This document shows positions 41,475 through 50,888 of a stretch of DNA of 64,000 nt, piece after piece. The notes below the pieces were generated by a model that saw only the letters and a program-made list of their open reading frames with translations, did no database searches and was not told where the DNA came from. Both the position numbers and the translations under genes were made by a program. This DNA is from Rhizobium mongolense subsp. loessense (GTDB taxonomy: Bacteria; Pseudomonadota; Alphaproteobacteria; Rhizobiales; Rhizobiaceae): the NCBI RefSeq assembly GCF_900099775.1, contig NZ_FMTM01000018.1:1-64000 (forward strand), given 5' to 3'. Numbering within the stretch: position 1 is the first letter of the stretch; each line of letters begins with the position of its first letter.

Positions 41475-42626
41475 TCAGCGAAAAACCGGGCTGTCTTTCC
41501 AAAGAGTTCCAGCGGCAGCCTCCGCATATCCGAGGTTATAGACGGCGCGCATATAGTTGGTGTTGAACGGATCGAGCATCGAATAGGGGACCTGGACGTC
41601 GATCGACGCGAGATGGAAACTTGCGTTGGTCAGTTTGGAGTAGTTATAGAGGGCCGTCAGTGCGCTCTGTGTCTGCGACTTGACGAAGATCGAATATGCC
41701 CTTGCGATCACAGATAGAGTTTTATCCGGTGTGATGGAATATTCCGGCATCAGCGCGTTGTTCACGATCACATAAAAGTCGACGCTTTGTCTTTTGGTTG
41801 CCAGACGGGTGCTGCTTGTCAGCAGAAACTGTGGAAATGTGAGGATCTGAGACGCGGAACCTCCATCCGAGTGCATTTCCTCGAAGTGACGCCCACCCGA
41901 CTCCGCCTTGATCATGACTGCCGGGTAGACGCCTGGGATGCTCGACGACGCCACTAGAATGTCCTGAAACAGCTTCAGCGCGTCCGGCCGGCCGCTGTTG
42001 GCGATGACGCCCATGTTCCAAACGACGGCACGCTGGGTGTCGAGGTTGGTCGTCAGAACGAGAAGGCGGCGACCCTTGCGATGTTCGGCTGCAACCCGGT
42101 GCAGGATGGCGGGCGTGATAAAGCGCTCGACCATCCGTCTCAATGGGTCGGCCCTCAGCAAGCTCGGCCCAAACAATCCTCCGGCTCGCTTGCTTCGGAC
42201 AAGGTCTTCGGCGACGCCGCTCGTGTAGAGATGCACCAGGGTGTCGTCGTAAGACGATCCCAGGAACGCAAAAGGTGCAATCAGGGCTCCGGTACTGACG
42301 CCGGTGACGACATCGAATTGCGGGCGGCTCTTCTCGGCGCTCCACGCAGAGAGCACGCCGACGCTGAAGGCGCCGCCGGCGCCGCCGCCCGAGATCATCA
42401 GAGAGGTGAGCCTATTCCGCCGGGTCGCCGGCCTCCAGTCGAGGGTATTTCGTGGAGCCTCATCAGAACGGACGTCGAGATAGGAACGGATTTCGCCGTA
42501 GCCAGCGATGGTAGCTGTTTCAGCCTCCTTCGCATCAAGGGCTCTGTCAAGCGTCTGCGTGCATCCGAACAAGATGAAAGCGATCGGAACCAGAGCGATA
42601 AGTGCTCGCATCAGGCGCATCTTCAA
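41475..42626 (-). CDS. Patatin-like phospholipase lipoprotein
   Basis: A 383-aa lipid-anchored protein with lipobox FILFGC. Patatin features are SGGGAGGAFSVGVL (oxyanion), VTGVSTGAL (nucleophile Ser) and SDGGSAS (catalytic Asp). The conserved N-terminal LDWRPATRRNRLTSLM precedes the domain. It probably hydrolyses membrane phospholipids at the outer membrane or periplasm. It follows the RND pump gene by about 200 nt on the same strand, so it may be the third gene of that operon. Confidence 0.85.
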   Translation of the reverse strand: MKMRLMRALIALVPIAFILFGCTQTLDRALDAKEAETATIAGYGEIRSYLDVRSDEAPRNTLDWRPATRRNRLTSLMISGGGAGGAFSVGVLSAWSAEKSRPQFDVVTGVSTGALIAPFAFLGSSYDDTLVHLYTSGVAEDLVRSKRAGGLFGPSLLRADPLRRMVERFITPAILHRVAAEHRKGRRLLVLTTNLDTQRAVVWNMGVIANSGRPDALKLFQDILVASSSIPGVYPAVMIKAESGGRHFEEMHSDGGSASQILTFPQFLLTSSTRLATKRQSVDFYVIVNNALMPEYSITPDKTLSVIARAYSIFVKSQTQSALTALYNYSKLTNASFHLASIDVQVPYSMLDPFNTNYMRAVYNLGYAEAAAGTLWKDSPVFR

Positions 42627-42828
42627 AGGCAGGGCCGTTTCGATGCATCGTTACCCGACCGGCGCACTTGGGGTGGCAGGACGCGCAGGCGGCGCGGGGC
42701 CGCCTGCGGGGGGTGTACGTCCCGCGGCCTCGTTCCGGGGGAGGGAACTCGACCGAAGAGGTTGCCATACAGATCAACAGGCATCGCCTCGACCCTGACC
42801 ATCTGGCCAATTGTTCGCGAAGAAACAA

Positions 42829-45800
42829 TCATCTTTGACCTTGCCCTCTCTTTGAATGGAGAGGCTTAAAGGCGATCGTCGCGCGATCGTTGGATGCGTG
42901 GGCTTGCTGATCGGCGGTGGCGTTGCGTGACCCGGCCCGGCGTACGAGCCGCTTGAGCGCCTCGTTCAGATCATCGATGAAGGTGAAGATGACCGGAATA
43001 ACGACAAGGCTGAGCAGCGTCGACAGCATAACCCCGCCGATCACCACGATGGCCATCGGCTGCCGGAAACTTGAATCGCCTCCCGTCAGGCTGAGTGCGA
43101 CGGGAAGCATGCCCGATGCCATTGCGATCGTGGTCATGACGATTGGTCGCGCCCGCTTGTGGCAGGCATCTACAAGAGCATCGAACCTGGACATGCCCTG
43201 ACGGCGTGACATGATCGCGTATTCGACGAGAAGAATCGAATTCTTTGTCACCACGCCCATGAGCATAAGCAGCCCGATGACGACCGACATTGAGAAGCTG
43301 GTTCCGGTCACCACAAGCGGCACCAAGGCACCACCGAGCGAGAGCGGGAGAGCCATCAGGATGGTGAATGGCTGCAGGAAATCATGGAAGAGCAGGACGA
43401 GAACCGCGTAGATGCAGAACACGCCGATTGCCATTGCAAGGCTGAAGCTCTGGAACAGTTCCGAGCTGCGTTGAATTTCGCCTTGCTCCACAAGGGTGAC
43501 ACCCGGCGGCAGGTGCTGGAGCGCCGGCAGCGCCTTTGCTTCGTTATGAACGTCGCCCAGGATGCGGCCGTTGAGCTCGACGGAAAGAGTGACATTGCGC
43601 ATGCGATCGATGCGGTCGATCTGCGAAGGACTGCCGCCGATCCGGATTTCAGCAATCGATCCGAGATCGACGTTTCCGCTCGTTCCGGCCACCCTCATGT
43701 TCTTGATGTCATCGAGCTTCGTGCGTGTCTCGGGGGAGAACCGGACAACGATCGGAACCTGCCGCTGTGGCAGGTTGAGTTTAGGCAATGCGGAAGAGTA
43801 TTCCCCGTCTGTCGCCACGCGCACAGCTTCAGCGATGGCGCTGGACGTCACCCCGAGTGCTGCTGCACGCGCAAAATTTGGCGTAATCTGGACCTCGGGA
43901 GCCTGTCTGGACGCGGTCGATGTCACCGCGCCGATACCGTGCAGAGTACGGAGCTGCTCCTCCAGCGCTGTGCTTGCGCCATCGAGAGTGTTGGCGTCGT
44001 CACCGGCAAGGGTGAGCTCAAGCTTCGTGCCGTTGGCGCCGCCGCCGACTGCGACCCTAACGCCCGGAAGGACGGAGAGCCCCTGCCGGATGTCATTTTC
44101 GACTTCCGACTGCTTACGGTTGCGCTCATCGATGGGTTTCAGCGTGACGACGATCGTGGCGGATCCGACACTGCTCGTGGTGGTGACATCGGGACCGCCG
44201 CCCGATGATGCCGAACCGATCGAGGAAAAGACATGTGTCACGTCGTCGAGCTTGCTCACAATGTCCGCGGCTTTTCTGGTCGTGGCTTCAGTCTGCTCGA
44301 TGGTAGCACCGGGTTGTAGAGTCAGCGTGACCTGGGTCCTCGCGTCGTCAGCGGCGGGCAGGAAGCCCGATTTCAGGAAGGGGATCGTGGAAAGCGAAAG
44401 CGCGACGACGACCGCGGTGACGGCCACCGTCGTCTTCCGGTGCTTCAAGGCTGCCTTCGCGGTTGCTATATAGGCACGCATGATGCGGCCGTCCTTTTCC
44501 TCCTCTGTCGAATGGGCCTTCATGAAGTACGCTGCCATCATCGGCGTCAGCAAGCGTGCGACGACCAGTGAAGCGAGGACGGCGACGGCTGCGGTGACAC
44601 CGAACTGGCGGAAGAGAAGTCCTGGTATGCCGCTCATGAATGCCGTCGGCAAAAAGACCGCGACCAATGTGAACGTGGTGGCGATGACTGCTAGTCCGAT
44701 CTCGTTGGCCGCTTCGAGCGCGGCATCGATCGGCCGCTTGCCCATCCGAAGGTGGCGGGCGATGTTCTCGATCTCGACAATCGCATCATCGACCAGGATG
44801 CCGACTACAAGCGACAGCGCAAGCAGCGTGACGATATTCAGGCTGAAGCCAGCCAAGTACATGACAAGAAAGGTCGGGATGACCGACAACGGCAGCGCAA
44901 CGGCCGACAGGATCGTGGCACGCCAATCCCGAAGGAAGAGCCAGACGACGACGATCGCGAGGATCGCGCCTTCGAACAGCATCTGCATCGAACCGTTGTA
45001 GTTGTCGATGATCGGTCCGACCGTGCTGTATGCCTCATCGATCTGCGCATTCGGGTGCGCGGCTGCGAACTGCTTCATTGCCTTGTCGACATCAGACGCG
45101 ACGCCGCTGTCCGAGAAGCCATTCGAGCGTTTGATCTCCACCGCGACCACCGGTTTGCCGTCGAGATATGCCATCGAGGACCGGTCCGCGAAGCTGTCCG
45201 TGACGGATGCGATGTCGTCGAGGCGAACCTGCTGCCCGTTGGCCAACGGAATCCTCAGCCCCTTCAGATCCTCGACCGATGCCACCGCGCCGAGTGTTCG
45301 CAATGTCTGGCGGGTGCCGCCGACTTCTCCGAGGCCACCGGATGTGTCCGCCTGAACGGCTTTCAGCTGTGTCGATACCGTGGCCGCCGTGACACCGAGA
45401 GACGCCATCGTTGCGGGATCGAGATCAACATGAACCTCGCGGTCGATCCCGCCCACACGGCTGACCTGCCCTACGCCCGGCACCGACAGGAGCGCTTTCG
45501 TCATATCGTTGTCGATGAACCAGGAAAGCTCGGTTTCGTTAAGAGCAGTCGAACGGACAGCGTAAGTGACCAGCGCTGAATTCTGCACGGTGACCTTCGT
45601 GACGCTCGGCGTCTCCATTTGCGCCGGCAGATCGGCCTTGGCACTATCCACGGCATTGCGGACCTCATTCAAGGCTGCTTCGCTGTCCTTTTCCAGCTTG
45701 AAGGAGACTCGGATCGAGACGGTTCCATCGGTGATCGTCGTGGTGATGTGGTCGAGATAGCTCAGCGAGGCAAGATTGTCCTCGATGGTGCGGGCAACTT

Positions 45801-45984
45801 CCGTCTCGAGTTGTGCCGGTGCTGCACCGTCGAGCGTGGCGGTGACGCTGATGGTCGGAAGATCCATATCCGGGAAGTTTTGGACCTGCAGGAGCTTGAA
45901 TGCCAACAGCCCGCCGACTGCAAGCATTGCGAATAGCAGTATCGCCGGTACGGGGTTGCGGATTGACCATGCGGAGAAGTTCAT
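42829..45984 (-). CDS. RND-family efflux pump, inner-membrane subunit
   Basis: A 1051-aa HAE1-type RND transporter. It shows a short N-terminal helix (NPVPAILLFAMLAVGGLLAF), two large periplasmic loops and twelve hydrophobic segments. LSLVVGILVDDAIVEIENI carries the proton-relay Asp pair of TM4, and the second half repeats the layout (GVVTKNSILLVEYA). Its ATG overlaps the end of the adaptor gene by one base. Drug, lipid or metal-organic substrates are all possible; CusA-type metal features were not seen. Confidence 0.92.
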   Translation of the reverse strand: MNFSAWSIRNPVPAILLFAMLAVGGLLAFKLLQVQNFPDMDLPTISVTATLDGAAPAQLETEVARTIEDNLASLSYLDHITTTITDGTVSIRVSFKLEKDSEAALNEVRNAVDSAKADLPAQMETPSVTKVTVQNSALVTYAVRSTALNETELSWFIDNDMTKALLSVPGVGQVSRVGGIDREVHVDLDPATMASLGVTAATVSTQLKAVQADTSGGLGEVGGTRQTLRTLGAVASVEDLKGLRIPLANGQQVRLDDIASVTDSFADRSSMAYLDGKPVVAVEIKRSNGFSDSGVASDVDKAMKQFAAAHPNAQIDEAYSTVGPIIDNYNGSMQMLFEGAILAIVVVWLFLRDWRATILSAVALPLSVIPTFLVMYLAGFSLNIVTLLALSLVVGILVDDAIVEIENIARHLRMGKRPIDAALEAANEIGLAVIATTFTLVAVFLPTAFMSGIPGLLFRQFGVTAAVAVLASLVVARLLTPMMAAYFMKAHSTEEEKDGRIMRAYIATAKAALKHRKTTVAVTAVVVALSLSTIPFLKSGFLPAADDARTQVTLTLQPGATIEQTEATTRKAADIVSKLDDVTHVFSSIGSASSGGGPDVTTTSSVGSATIVVTLKPIDERNRKQSEVENDIRQGLSVLPGVRVAVGGGANGTKLELTLAGDDANTLDGASTALEEQLRTLHGIGAVTSTASRQAPEVQITPNFARAAALGVTSSAIAEAVRVATDGEYSSALPKLNLPQRQVPIVVRFSPETRTKLDDIKNMRVAGTSGNVDLGSIAEIRIGGSPSQIDRIDRMRNVTLSVELNGRILGDVHNEAKALPALQHLPPGVTLVEQGEIQRSSELFQSFSLAMAIGVFCIYAVLVLLFHDFLQPFTILMALPLSLGGALVPLVVTGTSFSMSVVIGLLMLMGVVTKNSILLVEYAIMSRRQGMSRFDALVDACHKRARPIVMTTIAMASGMLPVALSLTGGDSSFRQPMAIVVIGGVMLSTLLSLVVIPVIFTFIDDLNEALKRLVRRAGSRNATADQQAHASNDRATIAFKPLHSKRGQGQR

Positions 45985-47105
45985 CAGCCTTCTCCCGCAA
46001 TCTTCACGACATCGTTGTCCGACAGAAACGCTCCGCCCGACGTCACGACCTTCGACGACCGGTCTAGACCGGAGACGATTTCGACTTCACCATTGTTGCG
46101 GCGGCCTGTCTCGACGCGGATGCGCCTCACTCGCTTGTCCTCGCCGGCTGTGAAGACGTAGCTTATCCCGTCACGAAACACGATCGCCGTCTCGGGAATC
46201 GTCAGCGCCGGCGTGGTCTCAAGTTCGATGCTGCCGGTGACGTAAAGGCCGACGCGCGGACGGACATCGGAGGGAAGCGCGACATAGACAATCGCCCGGC
46301 TTGTATCGGTGCTGACCGACGGTCCCACGAGCCTCACCTTGCCCTGAACGGGGTGGCCGTCCGGCTCGTTGATCGTCACATTCAATCCTTCGGAAATGCG
46401 CGGAAGATAACGCGCCGAAACCTCAGCCTGCCACTCGACACGTTGCTGGCGGACCAGGCGGAACAGCTCGGTACCTGAGGAGACGACTGCGCCGAGTTCG
46501 GCTGAGCGCGAGGTGATGAGACCGTCGTCAACGGCCGTGACGGTTGTTTGGGCAAGCTTGATCTTTTGGCTGTCGAGCGCCGCCTCTTCAGAGGCAAGAC
46601 TTGCCGTCGCCGTCTGTTCGTCAGCCAGATATTCGACGATCTTCTCGTCGGAAAGGGCGCCCGAATGGCGAAGCTGCCGGGCCCGGTCCGCATTTGCCTT
46701 GGCCTTTGTCAGGTTTGCTTTGGCGGTCACGACCGCCGCTTCCTGCTTTCGAAGATCCGCCAGCACGCTGTCCTGGGAAAGCCGGACAAGCGTCTGCCCC
46801 TTGACCACAGCGGATCCCACATCGACGAGGATGTCGGTTATGCGCAGGCCGCTCGTCTCGGAGGCGACAATCGCTTCTTGCCATGGTTTCAGCCAACCGC
46901 TTGCCGGAACAGTCTCCGGCCACTGGCGTTGCGCCGGCGCCGCGAGCGAGACGGTGAGGGCGGGTGCCGCGGCTTGGTCCGCTACGGCATTGCGGAAGGA
47001 GAGCAGCAGCGCTGCCGCAACAAGAGCAACGGCGAATGATATGGACGGCTTTCTCAACGATGCATTCCTCGTAATTTCAGAGCATCGGCGCCTTCCCTGT
47101 TCCAC
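45984..47105 (-). CDS. RND efflux adaptor (membrane fusion protein)
   Basis: A 373-aa periplasmic adaptor with a signal or anchor helix (SFAVALVAAALLLSF). The lipoyl half-motifs, SGLRITDILVDVGSAVVKGQ and AELGAVVSSGTELFRLV, bracket a coiled-coil hairpin; the beta-barrel and membrane-proximal domains follow. It heads the adaptor-pump operon and is preceded by box copy J. A dead copy lies at 35660-36030. Confidence 0.9.
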   Translation of the reverse strand: MEQGRRRCSEITRNASLRKPSISFAVALVAAALLLSFRNAVADQAAAPALTVSLAAPAQRQWPETVPASGWLKPWQEAIVASETSGLRITDILVDVGSAVVKGQTLVRLSQDSVLADLRKQEAAVVTAKANLTKAKANADRARQLRHSGALSDEKIVEYLADEQTATASLASEEAALDSQKIKLAQTTVTAVDDGLITSRSAELGAVVSSGTELFRLVRQQRVEWQAEVSARYLPRISEGLNVTINEPDGHPVQGKVRLVGPSVSTDTSRAIVYVALPSDVRPRVGLYVTGSIELETTPALTIPETAIVFRDGISYVFTAGEDKRVRRIRVETGRRNNGEVEIVSGLDRSSKVVTSGGAFLSDNDVVKIAGEG

Positions 47106-47207
47106 ACCAGCTCGACGGGGAGTTCATTGGCCCGATAGCGTAGACGCCGGGGTGGACGTTCATGGCCCACGTCCGATGTCCTCGCATCCACAAGTAGCCG
47201 AGCGAAC

Positions 47208-47243
47208 GTTAAGTGCGGTCAAGTTTGTGTTAAGCTAGGTAAA
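47208..47243 (-). promoter_or_regulatory. Tandem CpxR-type box, copy J (RND pump)
   Basis: On plus: GTTAA at 47208, GTCAA at 47218, GTTAA at 47229, GTAAA at 47239; spacing 10, 11, 10. More degenerate than the others. It lies 103 bp before the adaptor gene. Confidence 0.68.
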
Positions 47244-47264
47244 ACTTGGTCACGCGCTCGCGTT

Positions 47265-47330
47265 TGTGCTGTATGGATGGCCGATGTGGATGACGGACGA
47301 CATAAACCAACGAAGTTCTCCTCAACGACG
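47265..47330 (+). pseudogene. 5'-end remnant of a cpxR-like gene
   Basis: This stretch repeats the start of the live cpxR region: GATGACGGAC, then AAGTTCTCCTCAACGACG against AGGTTCTCCTCATCGACG, after which similarity stops. With copy J it is the mirror of the cpxR/dead adaptor locus at 36 kb: here the adaptor lives and cpxR is dead. The rest of 47,330-47,700 shows no gene. Confidence 0.6.
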
Positions 47331-47783
47331 CTGCAAAGGCGATTGCGCAGGCGGTGTCGACAGAGACGGAGACTCAACCCTTTCAGATTTCCGACAACTA
47401 AGCCGTTCATCGAATGAGTGTCCTCTTGAGCCAATCGGCTCGGCGCTGGAGGCGCTTGAAGGAGCGCTTCGTCAAAGCTTGTGGTCACACTTGTCGTTCA
47501 AACGCCGGAACATGATGTCCTGTCGCAACCTTCCGGGAGGGCAACTTATCCGGTATGCGACGCTCAGTCCGATTTGCGAAACAGAGACCGCTGCGACGCG
47601 GCGAAATCAGCGTTCTTTTAATCTTCTCATTCGGTAATTGGCCAGCGCGCCAAGGCGCTCGGCTCTTCGCGCTCGCAGCGCCGAAACCACTACACTCGCG
47701 GATCCGCCCGAATGAATCGTGCGATTGTTGAGAATACTGTCGGATGCATGACGCCTCCCAACGACGCGGCCAGAAGGACCTCC

Positions 47784-50711
47784 ATGAAGTTCCCACATTT
47801 TTCAAGTAAAGCACACCACCTCACCCTAGAGGCAGAATTGCCCACGGACTGCAATCCGGTTCCGCGATCCAACGGACTCTCTCCTAGGGGCATCGGCGCC
47901 AAGAATGAGGCCGGCAACTCGCTGCCCGCCTGCGCTGAGCGTCGCGCCGGTCCGGATCCGTACCTGACTATGGATGATGTGGCGCCGGTGCTGGCGTTGC
48001 GCCAAGATGAAGGTGCAGACCCGCTGGTCGCGGCATTGCGTCGATTGGGCGAAGCAATGGCATCCTGTTCCCTAAGCTTAGGCGACGACCGTCCTGCGGT
48101 CGCTGAAGAGACTGAAGCCGCAGAGGACCTGACGTGCTACCAGGATTCCGGTTTGACGTTTAGTGACGGAAAGATCTCATTCGAACTCCTGCTCGAGGCC
48201 GCGGCTGTTCCCATCGTGTACAAGAATCTGGAGGGCGTACATCTTGGTTGTAACCGCGCGTTTGAGAGTTTTTTCGGCGTCACGAAACAACAGCTCGCCG
48301 GTAAGACCATCTTTGATATCGTTCCCAGGCATCTCGCAGAACACGTTTCTGCTCATGACGAGCTCCTCGTTAAAGAGGGCGGCATACAACGATACGAAGC
48401 CAGGGTCGCGAAAGCCGACGGAGCCTTCCGCGATGTCTTCCTCAGCAAAGCATTGTTCACAAACAACCGCGGCGAGCCGGCCGGCCTAATCTCTGTGATG
48501 GTCGACATTACCGAGCGTAAGCAAGCCGAACAACGTTTGAAAGAGGCGCTTGAATTCGCCGAAGGGATCATTTCCGCGGTTCCAGACACTTTGTTCGAGG
48601 TAGACCGCGACGGCCGATATCTAGAAGTCTGGGTAAAAGACCCCGACCTCCTGGCTCAACAAAGAGCGCTACTGCTTGGAAAAACGGTAAATGATGTGCT
48701 CCCGCCAGATCAGGCCGCCATTGCTGTCGAAGCCCTTCGTGAAGCAGACGAGAACGGTGTTGCTTATGGCAAGTGCTTGCGAATCCCGCTACCGAATGGC
48801 GAAACTCGATGGTTCGAGCTATCCGTGGCAAAAAAGCCGGGCACCGACTCATCCGCGAGAACCTTTCTGGCGTTGTCACGCGACATTACGGAAAGAAAGC
48901 GGGCGGACGATGCCTTTAGCAAGCTGCGGACGCACCTGATAAGCGTGCTGCAGACTATTCCCGACATGGTGTGGCTTAAGGACGCGGAGGGGGCGTATCT
49001 ATTATGCAACCACGCATTCGAACGTCTTACCGGGAAAACAGAGTCCGATGTCGTAGGAAAGACTGATTTTGAGCTGTTCGATATCGAGCTGGCAAAGTCA
49101 TTCCGCGAGAAGGACCAGGCAGCTATCGAAGCCGGCCAGATACTCATCAACGAGGAATGGGTTGCCTCTGCCGACAACGGTCAGGCTGTTCTTCTTGAAA
49201 CACGCAAAGTACCAGTATTCGGCGCGGAGGGAGGGATAACCGGGATCCTCGGCGTGGCGCGGGATATCACCGAGTTGAATGCCTCTCGCCAAAAGATTCA
49301 CCAGATGGCTTTTTACGACTCTCTCACATCATTGCCGAACCGGGCACTGTTCCATGATCGCTTGCGGCAGATGATCACAGATTCGGCGGAGAGCGGTCAA
49401 CTGGCGGCTGTAATGCTCATCGACATTGATCATTTCAAAGCAGTCAATGACGCAATGGGACATCCCGTCGGTGACGAACTGCTCTGTCAGGCGGCATTAC
49501 GTCTAAATGCCGGCGTGCGCCACTGCGACACCGTCGCGCGTCTCGGCGGTGACGAATTCGCAATCCTTCTGCCCAACATTCGGCACAGCGACGAACTAAG
49601 CCAAATCGCGAGCAGGATACTCGAAACGTTTAGCGACCGATTCCTGCTAGACGGGAAGGAGGTGCATATTTCCTGCAGTATTGGGATTGCGCTTTATCCC
49701 GATGACAGCATTTATGCGAATGATCTGGTGAAATTCGCCGACTCCGCGATGTATCTTGCTAAACGCTCTGGGCGCAGCAGTTTCCGGTTCTATTCGACAG
49801 ACTTAACGGCCAGCGCCCAACAGCGCCTGACGCTTGAAATGGAATTGCGACGCGCCATCGAGCGTGGGGAGCTGGAATTGTACTTCCAACCCAAAGTGCT
49901 GTTACGGAGTGGCATGATGATTGGTTCGGAAGCCTTGCTGAGATGGCGCCACGCGGAATTGGGCTTGGTTCCTCCGAGCCAGTTTATTCCGATTGCCGAA
50001 GAGACTGGACTGATCGCAAATTTGGGCCGATGGGTGCTGCGTGAGGCCTGCCAAACGGCGGCCGATTTGAATGCCGGTGACAAACCGCTCCATAAGGTCG
50101 CAATCAACTTGTCTGCCCGGGAATTTCAATGCCAGGACCTGACCCGAACCGTCGCCGATGTGCTTGGCGAAACCAGCTGTCGCCCAGGATGGATCGAACT
50201 TGAAATAACCGAGAGCCTCCTGCTCGATGAAAAAAATAGAACGCTGGAGACGCTTTCAGCACTGCGGGCCATGGGAATTACCATTGCTATAGACGATTTT
50301 GGTACCGGCTATTCGGCATTGAGCTATTTGACACGCTTCCCCATCGACACGCTTAAAATCGATCGGTCATTTATCAACAGCGTCGACAAGCGTAGCGCGG
50401 AATTGGTGAAGGCTATCCTGTCTATTGCGCGCTGCCTCGGACAAAGCGTCGTAGCCGAAGGCGTCGAGACGGCGGATCAGGCTGTGTTTCTAATGGCTAA
50501 CGGGTGCGATGCCGCGCAGGGTTTCCTCTACAGCAAACCCTTGCCGAAGATCGAAATCCTAAGGTTACCTCGCTATTTCCGAGAGATCAGCCTGGTCGCC
50601 GATACTGTGCAAACGGCACCTGATACGGGGATCCATCCCTCGTTGGCCGACGACGAAGGTCTGCCGTTTGTGCGATCCGGGCGCTGGTCCAACAGCGCGA
50701 ACTTCTCGTGA
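47784..50711 (+). CDS. PAS-GGDEF-EAL c-di-GMP turnover protein
   Basis: A 975-aa protein if started at ATG 47784 (behind AGGAC); the frame extends to ATG 47712. After a variable N-terminus come three PAS domains, marked by VYKNLEGVHLGCNRAFESFF, LFEVDRDGRYLEV and VWLKDAEGAYLLCNHAFERL. Then GGDEF (RLGGDEFAI, intact) and EAL (GSEALLRWRH, IDDFGTGYSAL, VVAEGVET, intact) follow. No membrane segments, so it senses a cytoplasmic signal. Either or both activities may operate. It is divergent from the adaptor operon, with about 680 bp between. Confidence 0.92.
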   Translation: MKFPHFSSKAHHLTLEAELPTDCNPVPRSNGLSPRGIGAKNEAGNSLPACAERRAGPDPYLTMDDVAPVLALRQDEGADPLVAALRRLGEAMASCSLSLGDDRPAVAEETEAAEDLTCYQDSGLTFSDGKISFELLLEAAAVPIVYKNLEGVHLGCNRAFESFFGVTKQQLAGKTIFDIVPRHLAEHVSAHDELLVKEGGIQRYEARVAKADGAFRDVFLSKALFTNNRGEPAGLISVMVDITERKQAEQRLKEALEFAEGIISAVPDTLFEVDRDGRYLEVWVKDPDLLAQQRALLLGKTVNDVLPPDQAAIAVEALREADENGVAYGKCLRIPLPNGETRWFELSVAKKPGTDSSARTFLALSRDITERKRADDAFSKLRTHLISVLQTIPDMVWLKDAEGAYLLCNHAFERLTGKTESDVVGKTDFELFDIELAKSFREKDQAAIEAGQILINEEWVASADNGQAVLLETRKVPVFGAEGGITGILGVARDITELNASRQKIHQMAFYDSLTSLPNRALFHDRLRQMITDSAESGQLAAVMLIDIDHFKAVNDAMGHPVGDELLCQAALRLNAGVRHCDTVARLGGDEFAILLPNIRHSDELSQIASRILETFSDRFLLDGKEVHISCSIGIALYPDDSIYANDLVKFADSAMYLAKRSGRSSFRFYSTDLTASAQQRLTLEMELRRAIERGELELYFQPKVLLRSGMMIGSEALLRWRHAELGLVPPSQFIPIAEETGLIANLGRWVLREACQTAADLNAGDKPLHKVAINLSAREFQCQDLTRTVADVLGETSCRPGWIELEITESLLLDEKNRTLETLSALRAMGITIAIDDFGTGYSALSYLTRFPIDTLKIDRSFINSVDKRSAELVKAILSIARCLGQSVVAEGVETADQAVFLMANGCDAAQGFLYSKPLPKIEILRLPRYFREISLVADTVQTAPDTGIHPSLADDEGLPFVRSGRWSNSANFS

Positions 50712-50888
50712 TCTCATGCTGGACCGAGGTGCGAACAATTCGAACCCGGTCAACGGGATCCGAAACTCAGCGCCGAATGGGGTGGGCTTCGCAAGCGGAA
50801 GACTTCCCAATGTCTTCAAGGCCATCTCAGTTCTTTTTCGAGTAACTGCTGTTCCTTACTAGCAAATCTCGTTAGGGGACATCGATCT

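Noticed and set aside
42081..44473. Long plus-strand frames opposite the patatin and RND pump genes
   Set aside because: They are antisense to genes with clear domains and are explained by GC-rich codon bias; no domain of their own.
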